A stretch of DNA of 64,000 bases from Coriobacteriaceae bacterium (GTDB taxonomy: Bacteria; Actinomycetota; Coriobacteriia; Coriobacteriales; Coriobacteriaceae). The stretch spans positions 15,782-79,781 of the forward strand of contig CABIZD010000007.1 of assembly GCA_902363125.1 (NCBI GenBank). The letters are read 5' to 3'. Shown piece by piece: positions 26,665-38,500 of this stretch (positions are counted from its first letter, which is position 1; the number at the start of each line of letters is the position of its first letter). The notes under the pieces were generated by a model. That model worked only from the letters and a program-made list of their open reading frames with translations. It did no database searches and was not told the DNA's origin. Position numbers and translations under genes: made by a program.

Positions 26665-27501
26665 TTAGGCCTCCCTGTTGGCGTAGATAAACCAGTAGCC
26701 CAGCGCCACGATCAGGGCGCCACCCACGATATTGCCCAGCGTGGCGACCGTAAGGTTGAGCGCCAACCCGGCAGCGTTGAGGGCATCGGCGCCGGCGACA
26801 TCGGCTCCATAGCCGCAGGAGTGCATCAAAATGCCCATAGGCAAAAAGTACATGTTGGCAACGCAGTGCTCAAAACCGCAGGCCACAAAGGCGGCAATGG
26901 GCAGCAGAATGCCCACGACCTTATCGACCACGGTCTTGCCGGCGGTACCGATCCATACGGCCAGGCACACAAAGATGTTGCACAGAATGCCGCGGAAGAA
27001 GATGGTGACGGCGTCGATCGTAACCTTACCGGCGGCGACGCTCACCATGGTGTTGGCAACGGCTTCGCCGTTGAGCTTGTAGATAGCTGCCATGTAAACC
27101 AAAAAGACAACGAACAGGGCGCCGACAAAGTTGCCGATCCACACAATCGCCCAAGCCCTGAGCATCTGGATGAGCGTGATCTTGTTGCTCTTAAGCGCGC
27201 ATACCATAAGCGCGTTGCCGGTAAACAGCTCCGCGCCGCAAATAAGCACGAGCACCAGCCCCAGGCAAAAAGCAAGGCCGCCCACAAAGCGCTGGGCGCC
27301 CCAACCAAGAGACGCATCGCTCAGAAAGACCGTGAAGAACAGGCCGCCAAAGGCGATGAACGCGCCGGCAAACATGGCAAGCAAAAAGGCCTTCGAGACC
27401 GGCAGGTTGGCCTTGGTAACGCCTGCGGCCTCGGTCTTCGCCTCGATCGCGGCGGGCGCCAGGCAATCGGAGGTGGGGTATTCCGCCTTACTCTGTGCCA
27501 T
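26665..27501 (-). CDS. focA: Formate/nitrite transporter family channel (FocA-like)
   Basis: A 278-residue inner-membrane channel with six hydrophobic segments, of the FNT family. AGAFIAFGGLFF and GNFVGALFVVFLVY are typical FNT helices, and CGFEHCVANMYFLPMG matches the conserved FEH-xxANMY pore segment. It exports or imports formate or a similar small anion. Its place directly upstream of selA suggests a link to a selenocysteine- and molybdenum-dependent formate dehydrogenase elsewhere in the genome; that is inference. The start MAQSKAEYP has AAGAAG upstream; the longer frame is unlikely. Nitrite cannot be excluded. Confidence 0.88.
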   Translation of the reverse strand: MAQSKAEYPTSDCLAPAAIEAKTEAAGVTKANLPVSKAFLLAMFAGAFIAFGGLFFTVFLSDASLGWGAQRFVGGLAFCLGLVLVLICGAELFTGNALMVCALKSNKITLIQMLRAWAIVWIGNFVGALFVVFLVYMAAIYKLNGEAVANTMVSVAAGKVTIDAVTIFFRGILCNIFVCLAVWIGTAGKTVVDKVVGILLPIAAFVACGFEHCVANMYFLPMGILMHSCGYGADVAGADALNAAGLALNLTVATLGNIVGGALIVALGYWFIYANREA

Positions 27502-27622
27502 GGAAATCACTTCTTTCTTACGATTCGGGACAAACGCTCCTGGTTCATTTGCCCCGCGAGGTCGGACGGTATAAAAATAAACGCGAGCCAAATTAGCATA
27601 TTGGCCTGCGATTATATAGCTT

Positions 27623-27829
27623 GGAGCGGGCGACGGGAAGTCCAAGGATTTGCTTCGCTGCGGGCCTTCGGCCCTTGCGTGCTGCGCTGGAAATGCTCAC
27701 GCATTTTCTCAGCTCCGCACCCTGGCGGGTTCGATTCCCGTCGCCCGGCGCGTAAACGAAAACAGCTCTGATCCCCAAAGGAAACCAAAGCCGTTAAAAC
27801 AATTCTTATGGAGCGGGCGACGGGAATCG
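27623..27829. repeat. tRNA-Gly 3'-end duplications (att-like scar)
   Basis: GGAGCGGGCGACGGGAA at 27623-27639 repeats directly at 27810-27827, the 3' end of tRNA-Gly, and its core CGGGCGACGGGAA recurs inverted at 27735-27747 within a GGTTCGATTCCCGTCGCCCG tail. The segment between also has hairpins (GGGCC/GGCCC; AAATGC/GCATTT). It looks like a scar of integration or rearrangement at the tRNA gene. Confidence 0.6.
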
Positions 27830-27882
27830 AACCCGCGTCATCAGCTTGGAAGGCTGGGGTTCTACCATTGAACTACGCCCGC
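27809..27882 (-). tRNA. tRNA-Gly (anticodon TCC)
   Basis: Acceptor GCGGGCG/CGCCCGC, D-loop region GTTCAATGGTAGAAC, anticodon loop CTTCCAA, T-arm GCGGGTTCGATTCCCGT and encoded CCA end. It is followed upstream by tRNA-Pro on the same strand. Confidence 0.95.
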
Positions 27883-27888
27883 AAGATA

Positions 27889-27965
27889 TGGTCGGGACGA
27901 CAGGATTTGAACCTGCGACATCCTGCTCCCAAAGCAGGCGCGCTACCAAACTGCGCCACGTCCCG
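27889..27965 (-). tRNA. tRNA-Pro (anticodon TGG)
   Basis: Acceptor CGGGACG/CGTCCCG, D-loop GTTTGGTAGC, anticodon loop TTTGGGA, T-arm GCAGGTTCAAATCCTGT and encoded CCA. It lies seven bases from tRNA-Gly, so the two are probably one transcript. Confidence 0.95.
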
Positions 27966-28056
27966 AAGGTGTTGAGCAGCTAAGGTCTAAACCTTGCGTG
28001 TCCCAAAGCGAAGGAAATTATAGGGGAGACTCCCCGCCTGTGCAAGCGACGATACC

Positions 28057-29415
28057 CTAGCTCCTCGAATGTACGACAAACCGACTGTGGAGCAGGCCGA
28101 TCACAAACGCCACCACGGCAACCGGCGCCCACGCGGCTCCAATGTCTGCCAGCGGCAGCGCATCGAACGGCAGCCACGCGCCCGTAAAGAACGCATCGCG
28201 GACCGAGGTAATCACGCTCTGCACCGCGACAACGCCGCCGACCCAGACCCACACCTGCGGATGAGCGTCGCAAAAGCCGTGCACCAGGCCCATCAGTACC
28301 AGCACGATGGCAACGGGATACAAGGCGTTGAGCATGGGCACCGAGAACATAAGAATCACGTCGAGGCCCACGTTGGAGAGCACGCACGAAAACGCTGCGA
28401 ACACAAAGGCGAGAACCGCAAAGGGACGGCGCATGGCCTCCTCAGAGGCCTCCGCTCCCCCTTCGACCACATACGTCTCGCAGAAGTAGCGCGAGCAGCA
28501 GCTGATGAGGCCGATGCACACGTTCATGCAGGCGAGGAAGAAGATGGCGAAGACCACGACCGTGCCGGCAAGCCCAAAATGCATGGAGGCCGAACGGGCG
28601 AGGATGGCGGCGCCGTTGGTAGCGTCGGGCATCACGGTGCCGAGCTGCATACCGGCAAGTCCCAAGCCGCAGTAGATGATGGCCATGAGCACGCCGGCGA
28701 TCACGCCGGAGCGCGAAATCTCGAAGGCCACGCGCTTGTCATCGGTCACGCCCAACTCGTGAATGGTCTCGGCGATGATGATGCCGAAGGCGAGCGATGC
28801 AAGCAGGTCCATGGTCTGGTAGCCGGTCAAGAAGCCTTGGACCGCAGCACCGGCATCATAGGGAGCTTGCGGGGCAGCAGCCGGTCCCAGCGGCGAGATC
28901 ACGGCAGCACCCACAACCAGCACGATGAGCGCGATGAGCGCGGGGCCCGTAATGCGGCCGAGCACGTGTGTGATAACACCCGGGCGCAGTGTGAGCGCAA
29001 ACGCGACGACAAAGAAACCGACGGCGAACACCAGACGCGCCGTGCCGAGCGAGACACCCTCGGGCAGCAACGGTACCAGCATCTCAAACGCCGTGGAGCT
29101 TGTACGCGGAATGGCAAGGCACGGGCCGATGGCCAGATATACTGCCGCAACAAAGAACTCGCCAAACTTGGGATGCACGCGGCTGGCAAGCTCACGCGCC
29201 GTGCCGGCAAGCGCCACGGCGATAAAGCCCATGACGGGCAGGCCGATGGCGGCAATCAAAAAGCCAACCATGGCAAGCGGTGTGGCCGTGCCGGCTTGGA
29301 GTGCCAGCAACGGCGGAATGATGAGGTTGCCGGCGCCAAAGAGCATCGAGAACAGGGCGATGCCGACGGTAACGACATGTTCGGAGCGCAGACCGCGCGG
29401 TGCGGATGAAGGCAT
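28057..29415 (-). CDS. brnQ: Branched-chain amino acid : cation symporter
   Basis: A 452-residue integral membrane protein of the LIVCS family, with about 12 hydrophobic segments, importing leucine, isoleucine and valine with sodium or protons. The N-terminal FSMLFGAGNLIIPPLLA segment and the GPCLAIPRTSSTAFEM segment are diagnostic of BrnQ. The start MPSSAPRG has GAAAGG upstream; 70 further codons of open frame run back over the terminator of the neighbouring giant gene and are not coding. It probably has its own promoter. Two tRNA genes follow. Confidence 0.92.
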   Translation of the reverse strand: MPSSAPRGLRSEHVVTVGIALFSMLFGAGNLIIPPLLALQAGTATPLAMVGFLIAAIGLPVMGFIAVALAGTARELASRVHPKFGEFFVAAVYLAIGPCLAIPRTSSTAFEMLVPLLPEGVSLGTARLVFAVGFFVVAFALTLRPGVITHVLGRITGPALIALIVLVVGAAVISPLGPAAAPQAPYDAGAAVQGFLTGYQTMDLLASLAFGIIIAETIHELGVTDDKRVAFEISRSGVIAGVLMAIIYCGLGLAGMQLGTVMPDATNGAAILARSASMHFGLAGTVVVFAIFFLACMNVCIGLISCCSRYFCETYVVEGGAEASEEAMRRPFAVLAFVFAAFSCVLSNVGLDVILMFSVPMLNALYPVAIVLVLMGLVHGFCDAHPQVWVWVGGVVAVQSVITSVRDAFFTGAWLPFDALPLADIGAAWAPVAVVAFVIGLLHSRFVVHSRS

Positions 29416-29438
29416 AGGCACACCTTTCGGGTCGAAAC

Positions 29439-29468
29439 AAAAACGGGACGGGCAAAATACCCGTCCCG
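29439..29468 (-). terminator. Terminator of the giant surface-protein gene
   Basis: Perfect 9-bp stem (CGGGACGGG / CCCGTCCCG) with a 7-nt loop, followed by TTTTTG on the minus strand, 66 bp after the stop codon. Confidence 0.92.
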
Positions 29469-29533
29469 CAAGTATAAACGCTTGAGCAGGCCAGATGGTG
29501 CAAAGTATCAATCTGATTGCCCCTTTAGAGCCG

Positions 29534-32500
29534 CTACGCGTCAGAGCGACGGCGACGCAGCAGCTCGAGTCCCAGCGCGACAAGTGCAACGGCGCCTGCA
29601 GCGACGGCGACGGCCAATGGCGCACGATCGCCCGTGTCGGCGAGCTGCTGAGCGCTCGACTTGGAAGACTCCTTCTTGCCGGAGTGTTCCGCGCCCGATG
29701 CCTTTGCCTTATCGACCGCAGGGTTATCCGAACTACCGGGGTTTGTCGGATCCTTTGAATCCGGCTGGTCGGAATCGGGCGTTCCGGGCTTTTCCGGCTC
29801 CGGCTTACTCGGGTTGTCAGGCTCAGGCTTATCCGGGTTATCCGGGTCCGGCTTGTCCGGCTGATCAGGCTCCGGTTTGTCGGGCTCGGGCTTGCCCGGA
29901 TCAGGCTGGTCCGGGTCAGGCTGGTCCGGCTGGTCCGGGTCGGGCTTGTCCGGATCGGGAACCACCGGGTCCGGGCCGACAGGCTCCTGCTTCTTCTTCA
30001 CCGTCAGCGTACCGGGCTCAACCGTGACATCGAAGTTCGGGTCGGCGACCGTCGCCCCGATCTGGTACTCGCCCGCCGGGGAACTCTCATCGGCGACGCA
30101 GGAGTACTCGACCTTCACGCCCGAGGTATCAGCCGAGCTCTTTAGGCTCGAGGTAAAGGCGGGATTCATCTCTCCCTCGAAGCGTTCAACATCGTCGACC
30201 TTTACCTTAAGCTTCGCCGGTGAAATCTTGAACTTGCGCGAAGCGGCGCTGATATACCCGTCGCTTCGCAGCGTGGCAACGGCGCGATACGTGCCAGCAT
30301 CGGTCGGGGCCTCACTCGACGAATAGTGCGTGCCGCCCGTCCCGTAGTACCTAACCCTCAGGTCACCTTCGCAGGCCTTGGGAACCCCCGTGACCTTGGG
30401 CGCTTGAGCATCACCGCTATAGACGAAGTTGCCGCCCTCAAATGCAAGCTCGACCCGCTTCGCCTGAACGACTAGAACAAAGTGCGCGGTCACGGTCTTG
30501 CCCTGAGCATCCTTGCACGTGATGTCAAAGGTAGACACTCCGACCTTGGACGGGGTGCCCGAGAGCGTCAAACCGCCCGCTGTGCGGGTAAGCTTAAACC
30601 CGTCGGGGAGCTTAGCGTCGTCCCACGTGTACTCATACGGAGCTTCGCCACCCGCGGCGCCCGAAATCGTCGCGCGATACGTGCTATGCGCACGTGCGAC
30701 CGGCAGCAGACCGCCGTTGAACACAAGGGCATCCCGGGGCACAACGGAAACGACGGCACGATCGCTTTCCACCTGCGTCTCGGTACCAAGGTAGCGCTGA
30801 GTGACGCGGCAGAAATACTCGCCGGCGCAATCGTCATCAAGGTTCTCAATGAGGAGCGTCTCCCCCGTCTCGCCCTCGAGCGCCACGACCTCGCCGCCCA
30901 CCATGTGGAACCATTGATAGGACAGTTCGACATCGGCGACAGAACCCGTGGACGAGGACGCGTGGTCGAGGACGCCCTTGCCCGCCTCGGAAGCAACCGA
31001 GAGCACGACAGCATCGCCCTCGTGGGCGCTTGCATCCTGTGGCTGCGCGATCACCTTCGGAGCGTCCGCTTTCGCAAACTCGAACGTAATCTCGTGCGAC
31101 GCGGTGACGCAACTCAGCGTGACCTCGTACGCTCCGCCCTCATAGTCGGAGATATCGAGATCGATGGCCTTGTCCGAGCCGGCTTCCGTGACCGTCACCC
31201 GCTCGAGGAAGCAGCTCTCGTCGGGCGTCGCCGAGAGCGTCACGTCGCCGCCCGCATCAACGGTGACGGAAGCGTTGTCGACCGAACCGTTGACCGCCTT
31301 TGCCGTCACCTCAAAGCGCTCGGGCTTGTCCGGGTTATCGGGCTCGGGGTTATCAGGGTCGGGATTATCGGGATCCGGCTTGGGGCCCGGATCAGGATTA
31401 TCAGGTTCAGGGTTAGGATCCGGGTCGGGGTTAGGATCCGGATCAGGCTGATCGGGGTCCGGATTGTCCGGATCCGGAACCACCGGGTCGGGATCGACGG
31501 GCTCCCGCTTCTTTTTCACCATCAGCGTTCCGGGCACGACTTCGACATCGAAGTTCGGGTCGGCGACCGTCGCGCCGATCTGGTACTCGCCAGCAGGAGA
31601 GCTCTCATCGGCATCGCAGGAGTACTCGACCTTCACACGCGAAGTGTCAACCGCACTCTCCAGGCTCGAGGTAAACGCTGGGTTCGCCTCTCCCTCGAAG
31701 CGCTCGGCGTCGTCAACCTTCACCTTGAGCTTTGCCGGAGCGATCTCGAACTGGCAGGCAGCGGCACCGATGTAGCCGTGGCTTCGCAGCGTGGCGACAG
31801 CGCGGTATGTGCCGGCATCTGTCGGGGCCTCCGTCGAGGAATATTGCGTACTTCCGGTACCGAAGTACCAGACCCTAAGGTCGCCCTTGCAGACCTTAGG
31901 GGCACCGGAAACTTCGGGCGCCTGCGACGCGCCATTAAAGGTAAAGTCGCCATCCGTGAACGATAGCTTTACGTGCTTTGCCTGGACAACGAGCGCAAAG
32001 CGGGCGGTCATGGCCTCGCCACGAGCATCCCTGCACGTGATATCAAAGGCGGAAACGCCCGTCTTGGACGGGATGCCCGAGAGCGTCAGGCCGCCCGAAG
32101 TACGGGAGAGCTTGAGCCCGTCGGGGAGCTTCGTCTTATCCCATGCGTACTCGTACGGAGCCTTGCCGCCCGCGGCCCCGGCAATCGTTGCGAGGTACGT
32201 GCCGTGCGCGCTCGCTGCCGGCAGCAGGTCGCCGTTAAACACAAGGGTGTCCCACGGCACGACGGAAACGGCGGCACAATCACTGTCCGCTTGCTTCTCA
32301 GTACCAAGGTAGCGTTGAGTGATGCGGCAGAAGTACTCGCCGGCCTGCTCGTCATCGAGGTCCGCGAGCGAGAGCGTCTCCCCCGTCTCGCCCTCGAGCG
32401 CCACGGCCTTGCCATTCACCATGTGGAACCACTGGTAGGAAAGCTCAATCTTGGCAGCGCAACCCGTGGACGAGGCCGCGTGGTCGGCGACGTTCTTGCC

Positions 32501-35500
32501 TGCCTCGGCAGCGACCGAGAGCGCGACGGTATCGCCCTCGTGGACGCTCACGTCCTGCTCCTGCGCGACCACACGCGGAGCGTCCGCCTTCGCAAACTCG
32601 AACGTGACCTCCTGCGATGCGGTGACATCGTTCAGCGTGACATCGTACGCCCCGCCCTTGTAATCAGAAATGTCGAGGTCAACGGTCGCATCCGAGCCGG
32701 CCTGCACGACCGTCACGCGCTCGAGGTAGCAGCCCTCGTCAGGCGTCGCCGTAAGGATCGCGTCCCCGCCCTCAACAACCGAAACCAAAGCGTTGTCGAC
32801 CGAACCGTTGACTGCCTTCGCCGTCACCTTGTAGTGCTCGGGCTTCTTCTTGACCGTCAGCGTACCGGGGTCGACCGCGACATCAAAGTTCGGATCGGTG
32901 ACCGCCGCGTCGATCTGGTACTCGCCCGCCGGAGATTTCTTATTCGCCGAGCAAAAGTACGTAACCTTTACGTCCGAGGTGTCGCAACGGCCCACCAAGC
33001 TGGAAGTAAACTCGGGATTATCCTGGCCCTCAAAGCGCTCGGCATCGTCGACCTTCACCAGCAACTGGGCAGGTGCAACGGAAACAGTCAACTCGACGTC
33101 CTCGGCGGCAAGATAGTTTCGAGACGCCTTGGCATGGGCGACAACACGTGCCGTACCGGCAGCCTTAACCGTCGCGCAGCGTCCCTTAATCGAAACCGGG
33201 CTCGCATCGTCATCGGAATCAACCAGCTCAAAGCTCACGGGAGTCTGGGCAACGTTGTTAAACACAATGGGGTCTCCACCGTAAACACCCGAATAGCTCG
33301 TCGTTCCCGTAATGACCTGGCCTACCTTTGCAATCGAGAACTCGGCGGACTTTTTACCCTGATAGTTGGGGTCAGTCACCGTAACCGTGACGCGGTAGTT
33401 GCCACTGTCGCACGGCTCCAGCGCCGTCGGACCATAGGACGTTCCATCTATACCGCGATAGGCAACGGAATAGGCAGACGCATCAAGGCCGGCAACCGCA
33501 ACCGCCGCACCGTGTCGTGCGCCATCGTATGTCACATCAGACGTCTCGATCGAAATATCGACCGGGGCCTTCTCGATCGCGAAGTCACAGGAGGCATTAC
33601 CGACATATCCCTTGGCATCGAGCGTCGCCACCACACGATACGTGCCGGCATCCACCGGCGCCTGATCCGACGAGTAATGTGTGTCGCCCGTGCCAACATA
33701 GGTCAGTTTGACATCGTCCTCGCAACCCTCGGGCACGCCCGAAAGCTCCGGGGCCTGCGCCGTCGCGTTGTAGGTAAAGGTCTGGCCCTCAAATGCAAGC
33801 GAGGCTTCCTTCGCCTTCACGAGCAGCGCGAAGTGCGCATCGCACTTGTTGCCCAGGTCATCGGTGCACCTAATCTTGAAGCGACGCACACCCGTAGCCG
33901 CAGGCACGCCCGAGAGCACCAAGGTGCCCGATCCGTCATCTGCCAGCGTCAGCTGCATGCCCTCAGGAACCTCAACATCATCCAAGTTATACGCATACGG
34001 TGCCTTGCCGCCCGTAGCGCCGGCAATCTGCGCACGGTATTCATCGTGAGCGGTCGCCACCGGCAGCACACGCCCGTTAAACACAAGCGTTTCTCGGGGC
34101 ACGATGGATACCTTCGCATGTTCGGTATCCGTCTTTGTCACCGTGCCCAGGTAGCTCTGCGTAATGCGGCAGAAGTACTCGCCCTCGTTCTCGCTGTCGA
34201 GCTGGGCAATCGAGATGGCCTCCCCCGTCTCGCCCTTCAGCGCCACCGCCTTGCCACCATCGTCAGACATGCGATACCACTGGTAGCTCAGCTTGACGTC
34301 TGCAGCGGATCCAGATGACACGGCCGCATGGACGCGAACGTTGCGCTCCGCCTCGGCGGCGACCGAAAGCTCAACCGGATCGCCCTCGTAAGCACTCGCA
34401 TCCTGCGGCTGAGCGAGCACCTCCGGAGCCGCAGCCTTCGCGAATTCAAACGTGACCTGCTGCGGAGCACTCACGCCACTCAGTGTGACCTCGTACGCCC
34501 CACCCTTATAGTCGGAAATATCAAGGTCATAGGCATTGCCGGCCGAACCGTCATCACCGGCGTCTTCGGCAACGGTCACGCGCGTCAGGTAGCAGCCCTC
34601 ATCGGGCGTCGCCGAAAGCGTCACCTTACCATCCGCAGCGACCAAAGCAGACTCCGAATCAACCGATCCGTTGACCGCTCGGGCCGTCACCTTGTACTTA
34701 GGCGCCTCCGCAAAGCGCGCCTCGACGGTCATATTGTCCTCGGGGACAAACGTCCAGGTAGCATCCGTGCTCAGCGGCTCATCGCCCAACGACCCGTCGT
34801 CATTGCGTGCATACCACCCATCAAACACATAGCCCGCATCGGGAACGGCAGTCAGGGTCGTGGACTCACCGTTCTCGACTTCGTTGGTCACGGCATAGCC
34901 CAGAGATTCGTCCTCGGAGGAGCCCTCGACGTGTCCGCCCTGACGCGAATCCACCGCCGTAACCGTCATCAACGCCCGCTCATAAACAGCCGTAAAAGTA
35001 CGGTTGCCAAACACTACGCGGTTGATCACCGGCGTAAATCCCACAGGCATGCCGTTCTCGTCGACCCAGTATTTAAACTTCCAACCCTTATGCGGCACGG
35101 TAAACATAATCGCCGCGGAGTGGTAGGAGCCGCCGGTACCAAGCGCAACCATGCTAAAGCCCGCGTCCTTGGGATACGTAGCGACCTGAACATCGCAGCC
35201 CGTCTCGTAGAACACGGCCGTAAGCTGCTTATTCTCCTTTGCGGTACCGATATAGAACGCGCTGTAGCTCACCGTGACACCCGCATCGTCGACCCAATGC
35301 GAGAAGTGGTACTTCTTCCACGGGATCGCGATCGCCATAAACATGTCGCCCCTGTCGTAGGACCTGCTACCGGCAGGAATGCCGTCGACCAGAAGGGCCG
35401 TACCGCGGAAGATGGACGAGCCAGTGACGGTAATGGTCACCTGTCCATCGGATTCGAACTGCGCGTAGTACGTTATGTCCTGCGTGGCGGTCACATCGAG

Positions 35501-38500
35501 GGTCGTCGCGGTCTCGACAATCGAGGTGCCCTCTTTATCGGTGCTCCAGCCCACAAAGCGATAGCCCATACCGGCAACAGCGGTCAGTTCCACCTGATCG
35601 CCCACGGCAAAGCAACCGCTGCCCGTAACACGGCAGCCCCTGTTCGATGCCTTGTCCTTCACCACGACCTCGCCCGTAACGGTCACCTCGTACGGATCGG
35701 CAAACACGGCCTGGAGCTCCAACGCATCGTCCTCGAGCCCCTCGACCATATCCTTGTCGAGCTTAACCCAGCAATGGGCGTCGCAGCTCAGCAGCGACTT
35801 ATTGCCCTCGGCATCCAGGACATACCAGCCGACAAAACGTTTGGTTCCCATAGGCGTAGCATTGAGCTCGACCGTATCACCGAATTGATAGGAGCCCTCG
35901 CCGCTCAGGGTGCCCACGCCATCGTCACTCGCGCTCAAAACGACCTGATAGGACTTAGGCGTAAAGATCGCCGTATAGGTGGCGTCACCCGTGACCTTAA
36001 CGGTATAGTCGGCGTTCTCGCTGACCGTCTCACCCTTATCGTCGATCCAACCCGCAAACGAATACCCAGTGTTGGCGATCGCGCGAAGCGTCGCACGGTC
36101 GCCGGCCTCATAGCCACCAAAGCCGCTCACGGCTCCGCCCTCGGCAGGCGAAGCAACGGTATGTACGACATACGAACCCGACGCAAAGACGGCATAGAGC
36201 GACGTGTCCTCACGCACGGTGAATCGATAGGTTTTCTCGGAGCTCACGCACGTGCCATTCTGGAACCAGCCCACAAAAGCCGTATCCTCGGCGGCAACCG
36301 CACGCACGGTTGCGACCTGTCCGGCGGCATACGTCCCCGTGCCCTCGACCGTGCCCATGCTCTCTTCGCACGAGACGTCCACCGTATATTGTTTTGCCGA
36401 GAACACGGCCTGGAGCGTCGTGTCAGACGTCGGCACCACGTGATAGGTGCCGTCACGGCTTACCACGGCGCCCGAAGCATCGGCCCAATGCTCAAACGCA
36501 TAGCCCGAAAGCGCATGCGCGGTCAGCGTGGCGGCATGCCCCGCCTCGACGGTGCCTGTGCCCTCGACCCAGCCGGCGGCATTCGATTCGACCAGTGAAC
36601 CGGTACCGGAATCGACTACCGTCGTGGCGTCGACTTCATAGCTTTTTGCCATAAAGCGAGCGACGTGCACATGGCTGCGCTCCTGGTGGCAGGTAAACTC
36701 CGCATCGGCAGACTCAAACGTGCCGTCGGCCGTATACCAACCCGTAAAGACATAACCGGGATTGGGCGTCGCCTTCAGGGCAACCTCCGCGCCGCGATCG
36801 GCAAGGATTCGGCTCGCCTTGACGATGCCGCCCTCCGCGGGATCGGCGAGGGGCACGCAGACGGTATCGATAGGAACAAAGGCCGCGGTAATAACGCAGT
36901 GCCCGGTTTTACCGCGAGCTTTGGCAACCAACGTGGTCTCGTGCTTAAGGCTCTTCAGGCGCCCGTTGACGTACCAACCCCAGAACAAATAGCCAGGACG
37001 AGCCTTGGCCGTCAGATGAAGGCTCTCCCCTAATTTGAACGTATCGGTCGTAGGCTTCACCACGGTCCCATTGCACGTCACGGTACCGCCGAGCCATGAA
37101 TCGGCGGTGACGATGACCTCGGGCTTTGAGTCGGTAAAAATCGCGGTATAGGTATCGCTCTTGGTGACCTTGACGACCAGCTCGGCGGTGTCGTACTCCC
37201 TTCCGGAGCCATCCTTCCAATGGTCAAAACGATAGCCATCGTTCGCCTTTGCCTTGAGCATCACCGTATCGCCGTAGCCACAGGTAACAGAAGATGCACC
37301 CGGATGCCCCTCGATCTCAACGGTACCGCGCTCCACAAAGGTCTTTTTTGCCTTCGACGTCACGGTATACGTGTTTTCCTCAAACACCGCACGCACCGTG
37401 CATTCCACGTCCTCGGGATAGAACTCAAGGTAGCTGGGGTCGGTGCCCAAAAGCAGGTCCGTCTTGGCATCGTACCAGCCCTTAAAGGTAAATTGTTTGC
37501 TCGCCTCGGCCGTGAGCTCTATGCTCAGCGTGGCAGGCTCGCCCTTCATGCAATAGCCCTCGCCGTGCACCATATATTTGCCCGCCATGGCCGCGGCAGG
37601 CTCAACGACAACATCCACCTTGCAGGCACGCGTAAACTTCGCCTGGATCACGCAGTCGGTAATGGGCTCAAAGGTATAGGAACGCTCACTCGACACCAGC
37701 GTCGACGTGGTATCCGAGCCGCCGTTGCTCAGGTACCAACCGTCAAAAATATAGCCCTCAGATGGCGTGGCCTCCGCGGTCACGCGCTCGCCCTCGGGAA
37801 CCTCGAGGGCCATGCCAGCAGTCTCGCCGCGCTTCAGCGTAACGGTACCGCCCTCGAGCGGGTCGGCCTCGGCACGCACGGTATGCGTATCTCTGCCGTC
37901 CATCACAGCCTCGATCCGAGCATTGCCGTTAACGCGGTATTCGCAAACTTCCTGCTTGTTGGCAATCGTGATGCCCTGTGCATCGGTTTCGCGCCACTCT
38001 ACAAACCGGTACGTCTTCTCCGGATTGTCGGGGCGCACCTTGGGCCGCATCGTAAACGTAAGGATGTCGCCATCCTTCGCGCGAACCTTGCCATCCACGA
38101 CTGGCATGCCATCGCACAGCACCTCGGCGCTATCGAAGGGATCGGTATTCACCAGAATGGTCTTGTCCGCCTTGCGGAAGCGTGCAACCAAATGGCGGTC
38201 GACCTCGGCCTTGAAGATATACGTGCGCTCGGGTGAAACCTCGATGCCGTCCTCGAACCATCCCACAAAGGCATAATCGGGACCCTCGCTCGCGGTGACC
38301 ATAGCCTGATCGCCACGCGTAATACTCTGCTTTACAGGGCTTGCGGTGCAGCCTGTCGAAAAATCGGCCTGAATGCCATCGGCTTCGGCAACCGCCGTAA
38401 TCTCGACTTTTTTCTCGAAAACGGCCGTCATTTTTACGACCTCGGGCGTCAGGTCCGTGATCGTCATCGTCTTGAGAGGAGATGTCGAGACCTCGACACC

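Noticed and set aside
26577-26690. Short frame between focA and selA (starts MAARDKTSKHL)
   Set aside because: Lacks a ribosome site and overlaps the 3' end of focA on the other strand.
27623-27750. A second tRNA gene on the plus strand
   Set aside because: Only a T-arm and 3' acceptor-like tail are present; no D-arm or anticodon arm can be folded.
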